Assembly: GCA_900547915.1 (NCBI GenBank)
Contig: URIN01000006.1
Span: 1-14,738 of the forward strand
Reading direction: 5' to 3'
Source of the DNA: an uncultured Clostridium sp.
GTDB lineage: Bacteria > Bacillota > Clostridia > Oscillospirales > Acutalibacteraceae
Length of the DNA stretch: 14,738 nucleotides
The position numbers were made by a program, and so were the translations under genes. The notes under the pieces were generated by a model. It saw nothing but the letters and a program-made list of their open reading frames with translations. It searched no databases and was not told where the DNA came from. This document shows, piece after piece, positions 1 to 7,783 of this stretch; position 1 is the stretch's first letter, and every line of letters starts with the position of its first letter.

Positions 1-60
1 GCCCGTATCTTTGTTTATAAAGAAAGTAAAATACGAAATTTAAGTTAATGAGGTGGTCCA
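1..60 (+). other. leader of pth, possible tail of an upstream gene
   Basis: Sixty bases precede pth. The stretch is AT-rich and ends in a good Shine-Dalgarno, GAGGTGG at 50-56, four bases before the pth ATG. The first frame is open from base 1 to a TAA at 46-48 and the second to a TAA at 40-42, so the end of an upstream gene could lie here. Too little is present to identify one. No convincing -35/-10 pair is seen, so pth may be transcribed from outside the window. Confidence 0.4.
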
Positions 61-651
61 ATGCTTTTCGGTAAAAAAAGCGACGGTTATGAATTTATTA
101 TAGCCGGTTTAGGAAATCCCGGCGCAAAATATGAAATGACCCGCCATAATGCTGGGTTTCTTGCCGTGGAACTGCTTGCGCGTGAAAATGATTTTGATAT
201 TAAGCGCCTTAAATTCCACGCCCTTACTGCTGATTTTTCCGGCTTTGGTAAAAAATGCCTTATTATGAAACCGCAAACGTTTATGAATAATTCAGGCGAG
301 GCAATAGGTGAAGCGGCAAGATTTTATAAGATACCGCCCCAGAATGTTATTGTGATATCTGATGATATTTCACTTGATGTCGGCAAAATAAGAATACGCC
401 GCAAAGGCTCGGCCGGCGGGCACAACGGCCTTAAAAGCATAATAGAACATCTTGGCAGCGAGGATTTTCCGCGTATCAAGGTAGGCGTAGGCAAAAAACC
501 GAATGCCTATATGGATCTTGCGGACTGGGTACTCGGCAGATTTCCTAAAGAGCAGGAAGCGGATCTCAAACAGGCACTCATCAATGCCGATGATGCTCTT
601 CGGCTTATCGTAAACGGTGAAACGGATAAGGCGATGAATCTTTATAACTGA
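61..651 (+). CDS. pth: peptidyl-tRNA hydrolase
   Basis: This cytoplasmic enzyme cleaves the ester bond of peptidyl-tRNAs that drop off ribosomes, recycling tRNA. The 196-residue product has the usual length and all family landmarks in order. GLGNPG with the tRNA-contacting Asn lies near residue 18, and RHNAGF carries the catalytic His near 29. KPQTFMNNSG follows around 70-80, then DD-x-SLD with the Asp that orients the catalytic His. The GSAGGHNGLKS loop is near residue 116. The usual HDD is SDD here, with the Asp pair kept. The ATG sits four bases after GAGGTGG. mfd follows 48 bases downstream on the same strand, the common pth-mfd pairing of Firmicutes, and no terminator lies between them, so cotranscription is likely. 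Confidence 0.97.
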   Translation: MLFGKKSDGYEFIIAGLGNPGAKYEMTRHNAGFLAVELLARENDFDIKRLKFHALTADFSGFGKKCLIMKPQTFMNNSGEAIGEAARFYKIPPQNVIVISDDISLDVGKIRIRRKGSAGGHNGLKSIIEHLGSEDFPRIKVGVGKKPNAYMDLADWVLGRFPKEQEADLKQALINADDALRLIVNGETDKAMNLYN

Positions 652-699
652 TAAAACCATATAAATCGTATATCATAAGAGTAAGAAAGAGCCGATATT

Positions 700-3600
700 A
701 TGTCTTGTATTTCTGAAATTTTTAAAAACAGCGGGGAGTTTAACCGGCTTCAACAGGCAGAGGGCGCTAAAGGTGCGCTCGGAGCTGCGGATGCGGTTAA
801 GGCCCCGCTTATACATTCTTTGATGCAGTCGGGCGGAAAAGCGCTTGTTGTAACGGCTGATGAAGCATCTGCTGTCAGAATGTGCGAAAATCTGGGAGCG
901 CTTCAGGAGGGCGTTGTGCTCTATCCGTCCAGAGAGTTTACTTTTGAACAGGTGGCGGGAGTTTCCCACGAGTTTGAGCATATACGTCTCGGCGCTCTTT
1001 CAAAGATACTTGCGGGTGAGTTTACTGCTGTTGTTTGTTCAGTAAATGCAGCGTGTCAGTTTACAATGCCGCCGCAGGAACTTAAAAAGCGCACGCTTAA
1101 AATAAAGCAGGGCGATACGGTCAGTCTTTCGGAGCTTGCTCAGAAACTTGTTTTCGCAGGCTACAGCCGTTATGACCAGGTTGACGGTGTGTCTCAGTTT
1201 GCGCTGCGAGGCGGCATTGCGGATGTTTTTCCTCCCGGAAACAGCGAACCAGTAAGAATTGAATTTTGGGGAGATTCGGTTGATACGCTCTCCACTTTTG
1301 ATCCCGTTACACAGCGCCGCACTGGAAATATAAAGGAAATAGAAATAATTCCTTCTACGGAAGTTCTGTTTGAATCAAATGAAAAATTTGCTAAAAGTAT
1401 TGAAAAACTTTCCGCTTCGCTTCGCGGAAAAGCAATCAAGGCAAGGGAACTTCTTGATTCGGATGCCGAAAATCTAAGAAACGGTGTTTCACCTGCGTGC
1501 TGTGACAGATATTTGCCTCTTGCTTATGAATCACACGGCATTTTTGATTATTTTGGTGAAAATGATTTTTTGTTCGTATGCGAAAGCGCAAAGGTAAAGG
1601 ATAGGGCGCAGAATTCGGATAAACTCTGGAATGAGCGCATAAAATACTGCCTTCAGGATTTTACGCTTTGCAAAGGTTTAGATAAATTCACCATTGATTT
1701 TGAAGAACTAAAGGATATTTATGTGAAGTCAGGCGCAGTGTATCTTGATTCACTGCCTCGCGGCTCTTTTGACACGCCGGTTTCCTGCCTTGCCGATTTC
1801 AACACGCAGAGTTTCAACCGCTGGAGCGGAAAAGTCAGTGAACTTGAGGAAGAATTAAAGCCGCTTGTCAAAAAAGATTACACCGTGTGCATCATGGCGG
1901 GTACTTCAAGAAGCGCCCGCGCTTTGGCAAATGACCTTAATGACGACGGTATTATTACCGTTTTTTCAGATGGTATGCCTGAAAGATTTCAGCCCGGCGC
2001 CGTTACAGTAACAACGGGCACTATGTCCGCGGGTTTCAGAATTGCGGATATGAAATTTGCGCTTATCACGCATACAAAGACGCAGACTAAGCAGAATAAA
2101 AAGAGAAAAGTAAATTCTAAAAACGCAATCCATTCTCTCGATGAACTCAGCGTCGGCGATTATATCGTTCACAATGTTCACGGTATAGGTGTCTTTGAGG
2201 GCATACAGGCTCTTGAAATGAACAAGGTCAAAAAGGATTATATCAAAATCGCTTATGCAAAGGGCGATGCGCTTTATGTACCTGTAACTCAGCTTGACCT
2301 GGTTTCAAAATATATCGGCCCCGGCGATAACGCAAATGTAAAAGTAAATCGTCTCGGCGGCGGAGAGTGGAAAAAGACAAAGGCAAGAGTGCGCGAATCC
2401 GTTAAGGATATGGCAAAGGAACTCATTGCGCTTTACGCAAAGCGAATGAGCACAAAAGGGTATGCTTTTTCTGAAGATACAGACCTTCAGCGGGATTTTG
2501 AACTGCGCTTTGCCTATGATGAAACGGATGACCAGCTAAGATGCACTGAGGAGATAAAACGCGATATGGAGCGCTCTGTGCCAATGGAGCGTTTGCTATG
2601 CGGCGATGTAGGTTTCGGCAAAACTGAAGTTGCGCTCAGAGCGGCATTCAAGTGTATCAGCGAGGGTAAACAGTGCGCACTGCTGGTGCCCACAACGGTG
2701 CTTGCAATGCAGCATTTCAATACCGCACGTGAAAGAATGGAAGCTTTTCCTGTTAATATAGAAATGCTTTCACGTTTCGTACCTGCGCAGAAGCAGAAAG
2801 AAGTGCTCAAAGGCCTTGAATCAGGCAACGTTGATTTTCTTATAGGTACTCACAGAATTATAAGTAAAGATATAAAATTTCACGATCTCGGTCTGCTTAT
2901 AGTTGATGAAGAGCAACGTTTCGGTGTTGCTCAGAAAGAAAAATTAAAACAAAAATTTCCTCGTGTTGACGTTCTCACGCTTTCAGCAACGCCTATTCCA
3001 AGAACGCTCAATATGGCTATGAGCGGCATACGTGATATGAGCGTTATTGAGGAAGCACCTGCGGACAGGTATCCCGTTCAGACATATGTGTTAGAATATG
3101 ATTTCGATATTCTCACAGAAGCAATGGAGCGTGAACTTGAAAGGGGCGGCCAGTGCTATTACCTGCACAATAATATAGAATCAATAGACGGCGTTGCCGC
3201 AAGAATAAAAAAAGCACTGCCTGATGCAAATGTAGCCACCGCCCACGGCAGAATGACGCAGGAGCAGCTTTCCGATATATGGGCAAAAGTTGTAAACGGC
3301 GAGATTGATATACTTGTGTGCACCACTATTATCGAAACGGGCGTTGATGTTTCAAACGTAAACACGCTAATAATAGAAAACGCAGACAGGCTGGGACTTG
3401 CCCAGCTTCATCAGATAAGGGGCAGAGTCGGCAGAAGTTCACGCCGAGCTTTCGCTTATTTCACTTTCACAAGAGGTAAAGAACTTACTGAAATTGCGCA
3501 AAAACGTCTTGAGGCTATCAGAGAATATACTGAGTTCGGCTCAGGTTTCAAAATAGCTATGCGAGATCTTGAAATAAGAGGAGCAGGCTCGCTTCTCGGC

Positions 3601-4191
3601 AGCCGTCAGCACGGTCATATGGAAGCGGTCGGTTATGATATGTATCTTAAATTGCTCGGAGAGGCGGTTGCTCTTGAAAAGGGTGAGATAACCGAGGATA
3701 CCGAGGAGCAGGAATGCCTTATCGACCTTCCTATCGAAGCGCATATCCCAGAAACCTATATCCGCTCAACGCCGCAAAGGCTCTCTATGTATAAGCGAAT
3801 TGCCGCCGTGCGTACGGATGCGGACGCAAACGATGTGCTTGATGAACTTAGAGACAGATTCGGAAATCCGCCGCCGTCAATCAACGGCTTGCTGCAGATA
3901 TCTCTGCTTCGTAATTCGGCGTCCGCTGCGGGAATTTATGAAATTTCTCAGCGAAACGGCTCCGTGTTGCTCTATATGGCGCACCCCGATGTGCGTTATG
4001 CCGTTGAAATGAATAAAATCATGAAAGGCAGAGTAATGCTTTCCGCTTCCAAAAAGCCGTATATAGCGGTTAAACCGGGGCAGGAAGATGTGCTCGAGAC
4101 CGTTAAAAACAGCATCGAGATAATCACTGCGGTCAACGCTCAGTCCTCAAATAATAATTCCGATTCCAAAAACGCTGAAAAAACTGAATAA
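700..4191 (+). CDS. mfd: transcription-repair coupling factor Mfd
   Basis: Mfd is a DNA translocase that removes RNA polymerase stalled at lesions and recruits UvrA for nucleotide excision repair. At 1163 residues it is full length. The N-terminal UvrB-like module includes the RGGIADVFPPG stretch near residue 170. The RNA polymerase interaction domain spans about 480-550 (GDYIVHNVHGIGVFEG). The translocase follows: Walker A GDVGFGKT near 634-641, the DEEQ box near 736, LSATPIPRT near 765, and the second RecA lobe with GRVGRSSRRAFAYF near 910. The C-terminal TRCF domain (IPETYIRS onward) begins near 1012. The last 20 or so residues are Asn/Ser/Lys-rich and probably disordered. The start is preceded only by a weak purine run (AAGAAAGAG), so initiation may be modest or partly coupled to pth. 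A strong hairpin begins six bases after the stop. Confidence 0.98.
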   Translation: MSCISEIFKNSGEFNRLQQAEGAKGALGAADAVKAPLIHSLMQSGGKALVVTADEASAVRMCENLGALQEGVVLYPSREFTFEQVAGVSHEFEHIRLGALSKILAGEFTAVVCSVNAACQFTMPPQELKKRTLKIKQGDTVSLSELAQKLVFAGYSRYDQVDGVSQFALRGGIADVFPPGNSEPVRIEFWGDSVDTLSTFDPVTQRRTGNIKEIEIIPSTEVLFESNEKFAKSIEKLSASLRGKAIKARELLDSDAENLRNGVSPACCDRYLPLAYESHGIFDYFGENDFLFVCESAKVKDRAQNSDKLWNERIKYCLQDFTLCKGLDKFTIDFEELKDIYVKSGAVYLDSLPRGSFDTPVSCLADFNTQSFNRWSGKVSELEEELKPLVKKDYTVCIMAGTSRSARALANDLNDDGIITVFSDGMPERFQPGAVTVTTGTMSAGFRIADMKFALITHTKTQTKQNKKRKVNSKNAIHSLDELSVGDYIVHNVHGIGVFEGIQALEMNKVKKDYIKIAYAKGDALYVPVTQLDLVSKYIGPGDNANVKVNRLGGGEWKKTKARVRESVKDMAKELIALYAKRMSTKGYAFSEDTDLQRDFELRFAYDETDDQLRCTEEIKRDMERSVPMERLLCGDVGFGKTEVALRAAFKCISEGKQCALLVPTTVLAMQHFNTARERMEAFPVNIEMLSRFVPAQKQKEVLKGLESGNVDFLIGTHRIISKDIKFHDLGLLIVDEEQRFGVAQKEKLKQKFPRVDVLTLSATPIPRTLNMAMSGIRDMSVIEEAPADRYPVQTYVLEYDFDILTEAMERELERGGQCYYLHNNIESIDGVAARIKKALPDANVATAHGRMTQEQLSDIWAKVVNGEIDILVCTTIIETGVDVSNVNTLIIENADRLGLAQLHQIRGRVGRSSRRAFAYFTFTRGKELTEIAQKRLEAIREYTEFGSGFKIAMRDLEIRGAGSLLGSRQHGHMEAVGYDMYLKLLGEAVALEKGEITEDTEEQECLIDLPIEAHIPETYIRSTPQRLSMYKRIAAVRTDADANDVLDELRDRFGNPPPSINGLLQISLLRNSASAAGIYEISQRNGSVLLYMAHPDVRYAVEMNKIMKGRVMLSASKKPYIAVKPGQEDVLETVKNSIEIITAVNAQSSNNNSDSKNAEKTE

Positions 4192-4196
4192 AAAAT

Positions 4197-4231
4197 CACC
4201 TCAGGGGCATAATGCTCTTGAGGTGTTTTTT
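4197..4231 (+). terminator. mfd terminator containing the next gene's ribosome binding site
   Basis: A 13-bp stem with two G-U pairs joins 4197-4209 to 4213-4225 through a three-base loop. It is preceded by an A-run and followed by six T (4226-4231), which is a classic intrinsic terminator. The 3' arm ends in GAGGTG (4220-4225), the only Shine-Dalgarno for the gene whose ATG is at 4232. The same hairpin can therefore end mfd transcription and, in readthrough RNA, hide the M23 ribosome binding site. Confidence 0.85.
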
Positions 4232-4924
4232 ATGTCTACACAGTCTAATTCAAAAAATCCCGGTAGAAATCTAAAAATACTTTTTACCGTTGTGTGTGTT
4301 TCAATCATTGCTGTCGGTGTTATCGTGTATTTTTCAACAAGCGGAGCCGATGATGTGAATGAGCCTACCACGATTGCGGATACAACGGCTGTTCAGCGTG
4401 CCGTAACTGTTGAGGATACAACTGCTCAGTCAACAACGGCGCAGTCCACCACTGCCGCAACAACACAGAAGGAAGAGGAAACTTCAATGGCGCAGAGCGA
4501 CAAGAATACGCCATACAAGAGCTATTATGAATATCCCGTTTCTGAAACAGCTCTTCAGGGTTATTCTGAGGAACTTGTAAAAAACGACACCATGGGCGAT
4601 TACAGAAGCCACACTGCCGTTGATTTTGCGGGAACAGCGGGCGATGAAGTGAAAGCAATAAATGACGGTATCGTGCTTGATGTTTACAATGATGCGCTTC
4701 TGGGTATGACGGTAGAAATCGACCACGGCGGAAAACTTGTTGCCAAATACTGCGGACTTGACAGCGTAAGCGTTAAAAAAGGCGGCACTGTTGAGCAGGG
4801 CCAGAGTATAGGCACACTTGGTTCTGTGCCATTTGAATCAGGGCTTGAAAGCCACCTGCATTTTGAAACAAAGCTTGACGGAAAGTATGTTGATCCGCTC
4901 AGCGTAATGGGTAAAACGGAATAA
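4232..4924 (+). CDS. membrane-anchored M23 peptidase-domain protein, SpoIIQ-like
   Basis: The 230-residue product has a short basic N-terminus and one transmembrane helix (about 16-34). A Thr/Ser/Ala/Glu-rich linker follows (about 40-92), then a C-terminal M23 (LytM/LysM-type) domain from about 100 to 225. The zinc and catalytic residues of active M23 enzymes are present: His127 and Asp131 in HTAVD, and His208 and His210 in SHLHFE. Its predicted place is outside the membrane, acting on or binding peptidoglycan cross-bridges. Single TM, linker, and the D-T-M/L-G-D-x-R-x-H lead-in to the domain resemble sporulation protein SpoIIQ, whose forespore partner role is known in Bacillus and Clostridioides. 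That specific assignment is inference. A GTG at 4223 would add three residues but lies inside the Shine-Dalgarno, so ATG 4232 (GAGGTG, six-base spacing) is chosen. No clear promoter of its own is seen. Confidence 0.88.
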   Translation: MSTQSNSKNPGRNLKILFTVVCVSIIAVGVIVYFSTSGADDVNEPTTIADTTAVQRAVTVEDTTAQSTTAQSTTAATTQKEEETSMAQSDKNTPYKSYYEYPVSETALQGYSEELVKNDTMGDYRSHTAVDFAGTAGDEVKAINDGIVLDVYNDALLGMTVEIDHGGKLVAKYCGLDSVSVKKGGTVEQGQSIGTLGSVPFESGLESHLHFETKLDGKYVDPLSVMGKTE

Positions 4925-4933
4925 TGCACAATT

Positions 4934-4966
4934 AAAAAAGGAGGCTTTTGCCTCCTTTTCTTTTTT
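4934..4966. terminator. bidirectional terminator between M23 gene and uracil-DNA glycosylase
   Basis: GGAGGC (4940-4945) pairs with GCCTCC (4950-4955) across a TTTT loop, extended by four A-T pairs. It is flanked by an A-run upstream and T-runs downstream. It lies between two convergent genes and reads as an intrinsic terminator on both strands. Confidence 0.88.
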
Positions 4967-4967
4967 G

Positions 4968-5531
4968 TTAAATTGATAAATGAAGTTCTTCAATTTTGTC
5001 TCTGAGTGCAAGCCAGTCCTGAAACGCAAGTTCTTTGTTGTTGGGATTGCGCAGAATTGCGGCGGGGTGGAAAGTGCCCATCATAAGCACTCCGTTTTTT
5101 TCAATGAAAACACCGTGTTCTTTTGTTACCCTGAAATTCGGGTCAATAAGTTTCTGTGCTGAGATTCTGCCAACGCATACTATTATTTTCGGGCGTATTA
5201 TTTTAAACTGCTCTCTAAGCCAGGTTATGCAGGTGTCCTGCTCTTCGGGTTTTGGATCTCTGTTTTTTGGCGGGCGGCATTTAACCATGTTTGCAATGTA
5301 TACATTTTTATCTCTTGAAAGGTCAACCGCCGCAAGAAATTTATCAAGCAGCTGGCCGCTTCTTCCCACAAACGGCTTGCCCTGCAGGTCCTCGTTTTCT
5401 CCCGGGCCTTCGCCGATAAGCATTATATCGGCGTCCTTTTTGCCATAGCCGAACACAAGGTTTGTCCTGCCCTCGCAAAGCGGGCATCTGTTGCAGTTCT
5501 TACATTCCATTTCAAGTTCATCAAGCGTCAT
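4968..5531 (-). CDS. family 4 uracil-DNA glycosylase (iron-sulfur type)
   Basis: This enzyme removes uracil from DNA at deaminated cytosines, the first step of base excision repair. The 187-residue product matches the size of family 4 enzymes. The active-site block GEGPGENEDLQGKPFVG lies at about 40-56, and the second conserved block FHPAAILRNP at about 154-163. Cysteines at 10, 13, 16 and 19, plus 85 and 101, supply the four [4Fe-4S] ligands; by family pattern these are probably Cys13, Cys16, Cys85 and Cys101. The frame stays open 47 codons upstream into a Phe/Leu/Ile-rich stretch. That is the antisense of the AT-rich intergenic region and of the neighbour's ribosome binding site. The chosen ATG (CAT at 5529-5531) has AGGTG five bases upstream and starts where the family alignment begins. 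Confidence 0.95.
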   Translation of the reverse strand: MTLDELEMECKNCNRCPLCEGRTNLVFGYGKKDADIMLIGEGPGENEDLQGKPFVGRSGQLLDKFLAAVDLSRDKNVYIANMVKCRPPKNRDPKPEEQDTCITWLREQFKIIRPKIIVCVGRISAQKLIDPNFRVTKEHGVFIEKNGVLMMGTFHPAAILRNPNNKELAFQDWLALRDKIEELHLSI

Positions 5532-5547
5532 ATTAATCACCTGCTCA

Positions 5548-5576
5548 ATTATATCAAATTTACTATTGAAAAACAA
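5548..5576 (-). promoter_or_regulatory. possible promoter of the uracil-DNA glycosylase gene
   Basis: On the minus strand TTGTTT (5576-5571) is 17 bases from a perfect TATAAT (5553-5548). The predicted start would fall about ten bases before the ATG, so the Shine-Dalgarno would sit almost at the 5' end of the RNA. That is unusually short and lowers confidence. The -35 shares one base with the -35 of the opposing pduL promoter. Confidence 0.4.
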
Positions 5577-5594
5577 TAAAAAGAGGTATAAAAT
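5566..5594 (+). promoter_or_regulatory. probable promoter of the pduL-like gene
   Basis: TTGAAA (5566-5571), a 17-base spacer and TAAAAT (5589-5594) form a reasonable sigma-A promoter. An overlapping TATAAA at 5587 would give a 15-base spacer. It is followed by AAGGAG (5620-5625) and the ATG at 5636. Confidence 0.5.
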
Positions 5595-5635
5595 AAAACT
5601 GAAAATGAAATAAGATATTAAGGAGAAAAAAGGAA

Positions 5636-6217
5636 ATGGAAAAAAATGAGGTTCTTGTGGAAATATCCGCACGCCACGTTCATCTTACAAGAGAAGCAAT
5701 GGATATCCTTTTCGGAGAAGGAAGCGAACTTACTTTTAAAAAAGCACTTTCACAGACCGGTCAGTTTGCATCTGAGGAAAAGGTACGAGTAATCGGCACA
5801 AAGGGCGAGTTCCCGCACGTTACAATTCTGGGCCCGCTCAGACCATACACACAGGTTGAACTTTCACTTACTGACGCGCGCTCAATCGGCGTTAATGCTC
5901 CCGTACGTGAAAGCGGTCATCTTGACGGCGCAGGCGCCTGCAAAATAGTAGGCCCCAAGGGTGAGATTGAAGTAAAAGAGGGCGTTATAGCAGCAAAGCG
6001 TCATATCCACGCAACACCTGAGGATGCTGAAAGAGAAGGACTTGAAAACGGCCAGATAGTTTCAGTTGAGATTCCAACAGTAAACGGCAGAAGCCTTGTT
6101 TTCGGCGATGTAATCGTTCGCGTTTCAGATACTGCCGCTTGGGCAATGCATATTGATACTGATGAGTCAAACGCAGCAGGTATGGCTCCCAATTCAATCG
6201 GAAAAATAATTAAATAA
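5636..6217 (+). CDS. pduL: PduL-type phosphate acyltransferase
   Basis: PduL-family enzymes interconvert acyl-CoA and acyl-phosphate (propionyl or acetyl) and supply acyl-phosphate to a kinase for ATP. The 193 residues cover the two PTAC halves. SARHVHLT (His14, His16) opens the first, and AAKRHIHATPEDA (His123, His125) the second; these with MHIDTDE (His172) are the expected di-zinc ligands. The central segment has GPLRPYTQVELSLTDAR and APVRESG. The protein begins directly with the catalytic fold and lacks the N-terminal peptide that targets PduL to microcompartments. No shell gene is nearby, so it is probably a cytosolic fermentation enzyme standing in for Pta. AAGGAG lies ten bases upstream. 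No acetate kinase gene is in the window. It is monocistronic, with its own promoter and terminator. Confidence 0.93.
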   Translation: MEKNEVLVEISARHVHLTREAMDILFGEGSELTFKKALSQTGQFASEEKVRVIGTKGEFPHVTILGPLRPYTQVELSLTDARSIGVNAPVRESGHLDGAGACKIVGPKGEIEVKEGVIAAKRHIHATPEDAEREGLENGQIVSVEIPTVNGRSLVFGDVIVRVSDTAAWAMHIDTDESNAAGMAPNSIGKIIK

Positions 6218-6230
6218 ATATTTGTTTTAT

Positions 6231-6263
6231 AAAAAGTCCCGTCTGTAAAGATGGGGCTTTTTT
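6231..6263 (+). terminator. terminator of the pduL-like gene
   Basis: AGTCCCGTCT (6235-6244) pairs with AGATGGGGCT (6249-6258) through a GTAA loop, including two G-U pairs. Further A-T pairs extend the base, and T-runs follow. It lies 14 bases after the stop. Confidence 0.88.
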
Positions 6264-6267
6264 ATTG

Positions 6268-6296
6268 TTGACCTTTTATTTTTGCGGCACTATAAT
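6268..6296 (+). promoter_or_regulatory. promoter of the MATE pump gene
   Basis: TTGACC (6268-6273), 17 bases, then TATAAT (6291-6296). This is close to the sigma-A consensus and starts just after the pduL terminator. The expected start is near 6303, giving a leader of about 30 bases. No operator-like repeat or riboswitch fits in so short a leader. Confidence 0.8.
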
Positions 6297-6333
6297 ATGT
6301 TATATATATTGAATAACGCACAGGGGTGATATT

Positions 6334-7719
6334 ATGAACAACAGCGATAACAGCGAAATGCTGGCAAAAGCACCAGTTGGCAAATTGCTTTTCAAGCTTG
6401 CTATGCCTACGGTTACCGCCCAGCTTATAAATATGCTTTATAATATCGTTGATAGAATTTATATAGGTCACATTCCGGATATAGGTGCGGACGCGCTTAC
6501 CGGTGTCGGCGTTTGTATGCCGCTTATAATGATAGTTTCAGCGTTTGCGGTGCTTGTCGGTTACGGCGGAGCGCCGCGCGCATCGATTTTTATGGGAAAA
6601 GGAGATAATGAATCTGCCCAGCGCACACTGAGCAACTGCTTTACGATGCAGTTGATAATATCCGTTGTGCTTACAGTTTTGCTTCTTATTTTCAACAGAC
6701 CGTTACTGCTTGCTTTTGGTGCCAGTGAAAACACAATAACCTATGCTGTTGATTATATGAATATCTATTCAGCAGGCACTATTTTTGTTCAACTTACTCT
6801 GGGCATGAATATGTTTATAACTGCTCAGGGCTTTGCGAAAACTGGAATGCTCTCGGTGCTCATTGGCGCTGTTTCAAATATAATCTTAGACCCCGTGTTT
6901 ATTTTCGGATTCGGTATGGGCGTAAAGGGCGCGGCTCTTGCAACTGTAATTTCTCAGGCGCTTTCGTGCATATGGGTGCTCGTGTTCCTCACCGGCAAAA
7001 AAACAGAGCTCAGAATACAGCCCAAATATATGCGCCTCAAGGGCAGCATAATCCTGCCGGCTTTAGCGCTCGGGCTTTCAAATTTTGTTATGCAGGCAAG
7101 TGAAAGCGCAATTTCTATTTGTTTCAATTCATCACTTCTTAAATACGGCGGAGATATAGCAGTAGGTGCAATGACTATTCTAACAAGTGTAATGCAGTTT
7201 GCAATGCTTCCTCTTCAGGGCCTCGGTCAGGGCGCTCAGCCTATAATCAGCTATAACTACGGCGCCCAAAATGCGTCACGTGTAAAATCGGCTTTTAAAA
7301 TGCTCCTTATTTCCGATTTTTGCTATGCCACCGTTTTGTGGCTTTTGGTTATGATCTTCCCGCAGGCGTTTGCCTCAATGTTCACGTCTGAGCAGGCACT
7401 TGTCAATTTCACCGCTCCTGCACTTAGAATTTATATGGCGTGCTGTTTGATTTTTGGTATCCAGGTAGCCTGCCAGTCCACCTTTGTTGCAATAGGCAAT
7501 GCAAAAGCTTCAATAACGGTTGCCGTTGTGCGCAAATTCGTTTTGTTGATTCCGCTTATTTTCATAATGCCGCATATCTTTACTCAGAATCAAACAATGG
7601 CGGTCTATATGGCGGAGCCTGTTGCTGACTTCATTGCAGTTACATTTACAGCTATATTATTTGGTATCATTTTCAAAAAGGCAATCAAATCACTTTCTGC
7701 CGACAAACAGGAAAAATAG
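6334..7719 (+). CDS. MATE-family multidrug or metabolite efflux transporter
   Basis: MATE proteins export organic cations and other compounds using a sodium or proton gradient. The 461-residue product has the normal length and about twelve hydrophobic helices in two MatE halves. The first half opens with LLFKLAMPTVTAQLINMLYNIVDRIYIGH, and the family signature VGYGGAPRASIFMGKGD is near residue 80. The second half starts near residue 230, with the matching LQGLGQGAQPIISYNYGA segment near 300. The style resembles the MepA/NorM-like group of Firmicutes; the substrate cannot be told from sequence. AGGGGTGAT lies six to ten bases before the ATG. No terminator hairpin is seen between its stop and the next gene, so some readthrough is expected. 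No regulator gene of the MarR or TetR type is adjacent. Confidence 0.93.
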   Translation: MNNSDNSEMLAKAPVGKLLFKLAMPTVTAQLINMLYNIVDRIYIGHIPDIGADALTGVGVCMPLIMIVSAFAVLVGYGGAPRASIFMGKGDNESAQRTLSNCFTMQLIISVVLTVLLLIFNRPLLLAFGASENTITYAVDYMNIYSAGTIFVQLTLGMNMFITAQGFAKTGMLSVLIGAVSNIILDPVFIFGFGMGVKGAALATVISQALSCIWVLVFLTGKKTELRIQPKYMRLKGSIILPALALGLSNFVMQASESAISICFNSSLLKYGGDIAVGAMTILTSVMQFAMLPLQGLGQGAQPIISYNYGAQNASRVKSAFKMLLISDFCYATVLWLLVMIFPQAFASMFTSEQALVNFTAPALRIYMACCLIFGIQVACQSTFVAIGNAKASITVAVVRKFVLLIPLIFIMPHIFTQNQTMAVYMAEPVADFIAVTFTAILFGIIFKKAIKSLSADKQEK

Positions 7720-7723
7720 TTTG

Positions 7724-7752
7724 TTGACAAAATTATTGGGTTAATATAAAAT
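7724..7752 (+). promoter_or_regulatory. promoter of the coiled-coil protein gene
   Basis: Consensus TTGACA (7724-7729) starts four bases after the MATE stop. A 17-base spacer leads to TAAAAT (7747-7752), with an overlapping TATAAA at 7745. The arrangement matches the pduL promoter. GGAGG at 7775-7779 precedes the ATG at 7784. Confidence 0.7.
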
Positions 7753-7783
7753 GATTTCATAACGAACCTTTTACGGAGGACTT

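Noticed and set aside
4223..4231. GTG start for the M23 gene
   Set aside because: It lies inside the Shine-Dalgarno/terminator arm and has no SD of its own; ATG 4232 is correctly spaced.
4365..4726. Minus-strand open frames opposite the M23 gene
   Set aside because: No ribosome binding sites, odd composition (Gln/Arg/Leu/Pro) from the complement of Thr/Ala-rich codons, and a convincing gene on the plus strand.
5532..5672. N-terminal hydrophobic extension of the uracil-DNA glycosylase frame, like a membrane segment
   Set aside because: It covers the promoter region and the start of the opposing pduL gene. The Phe/Leu/Ile composition comes from poly-A/T DNA, and the family start is at 5531 with its own SD.
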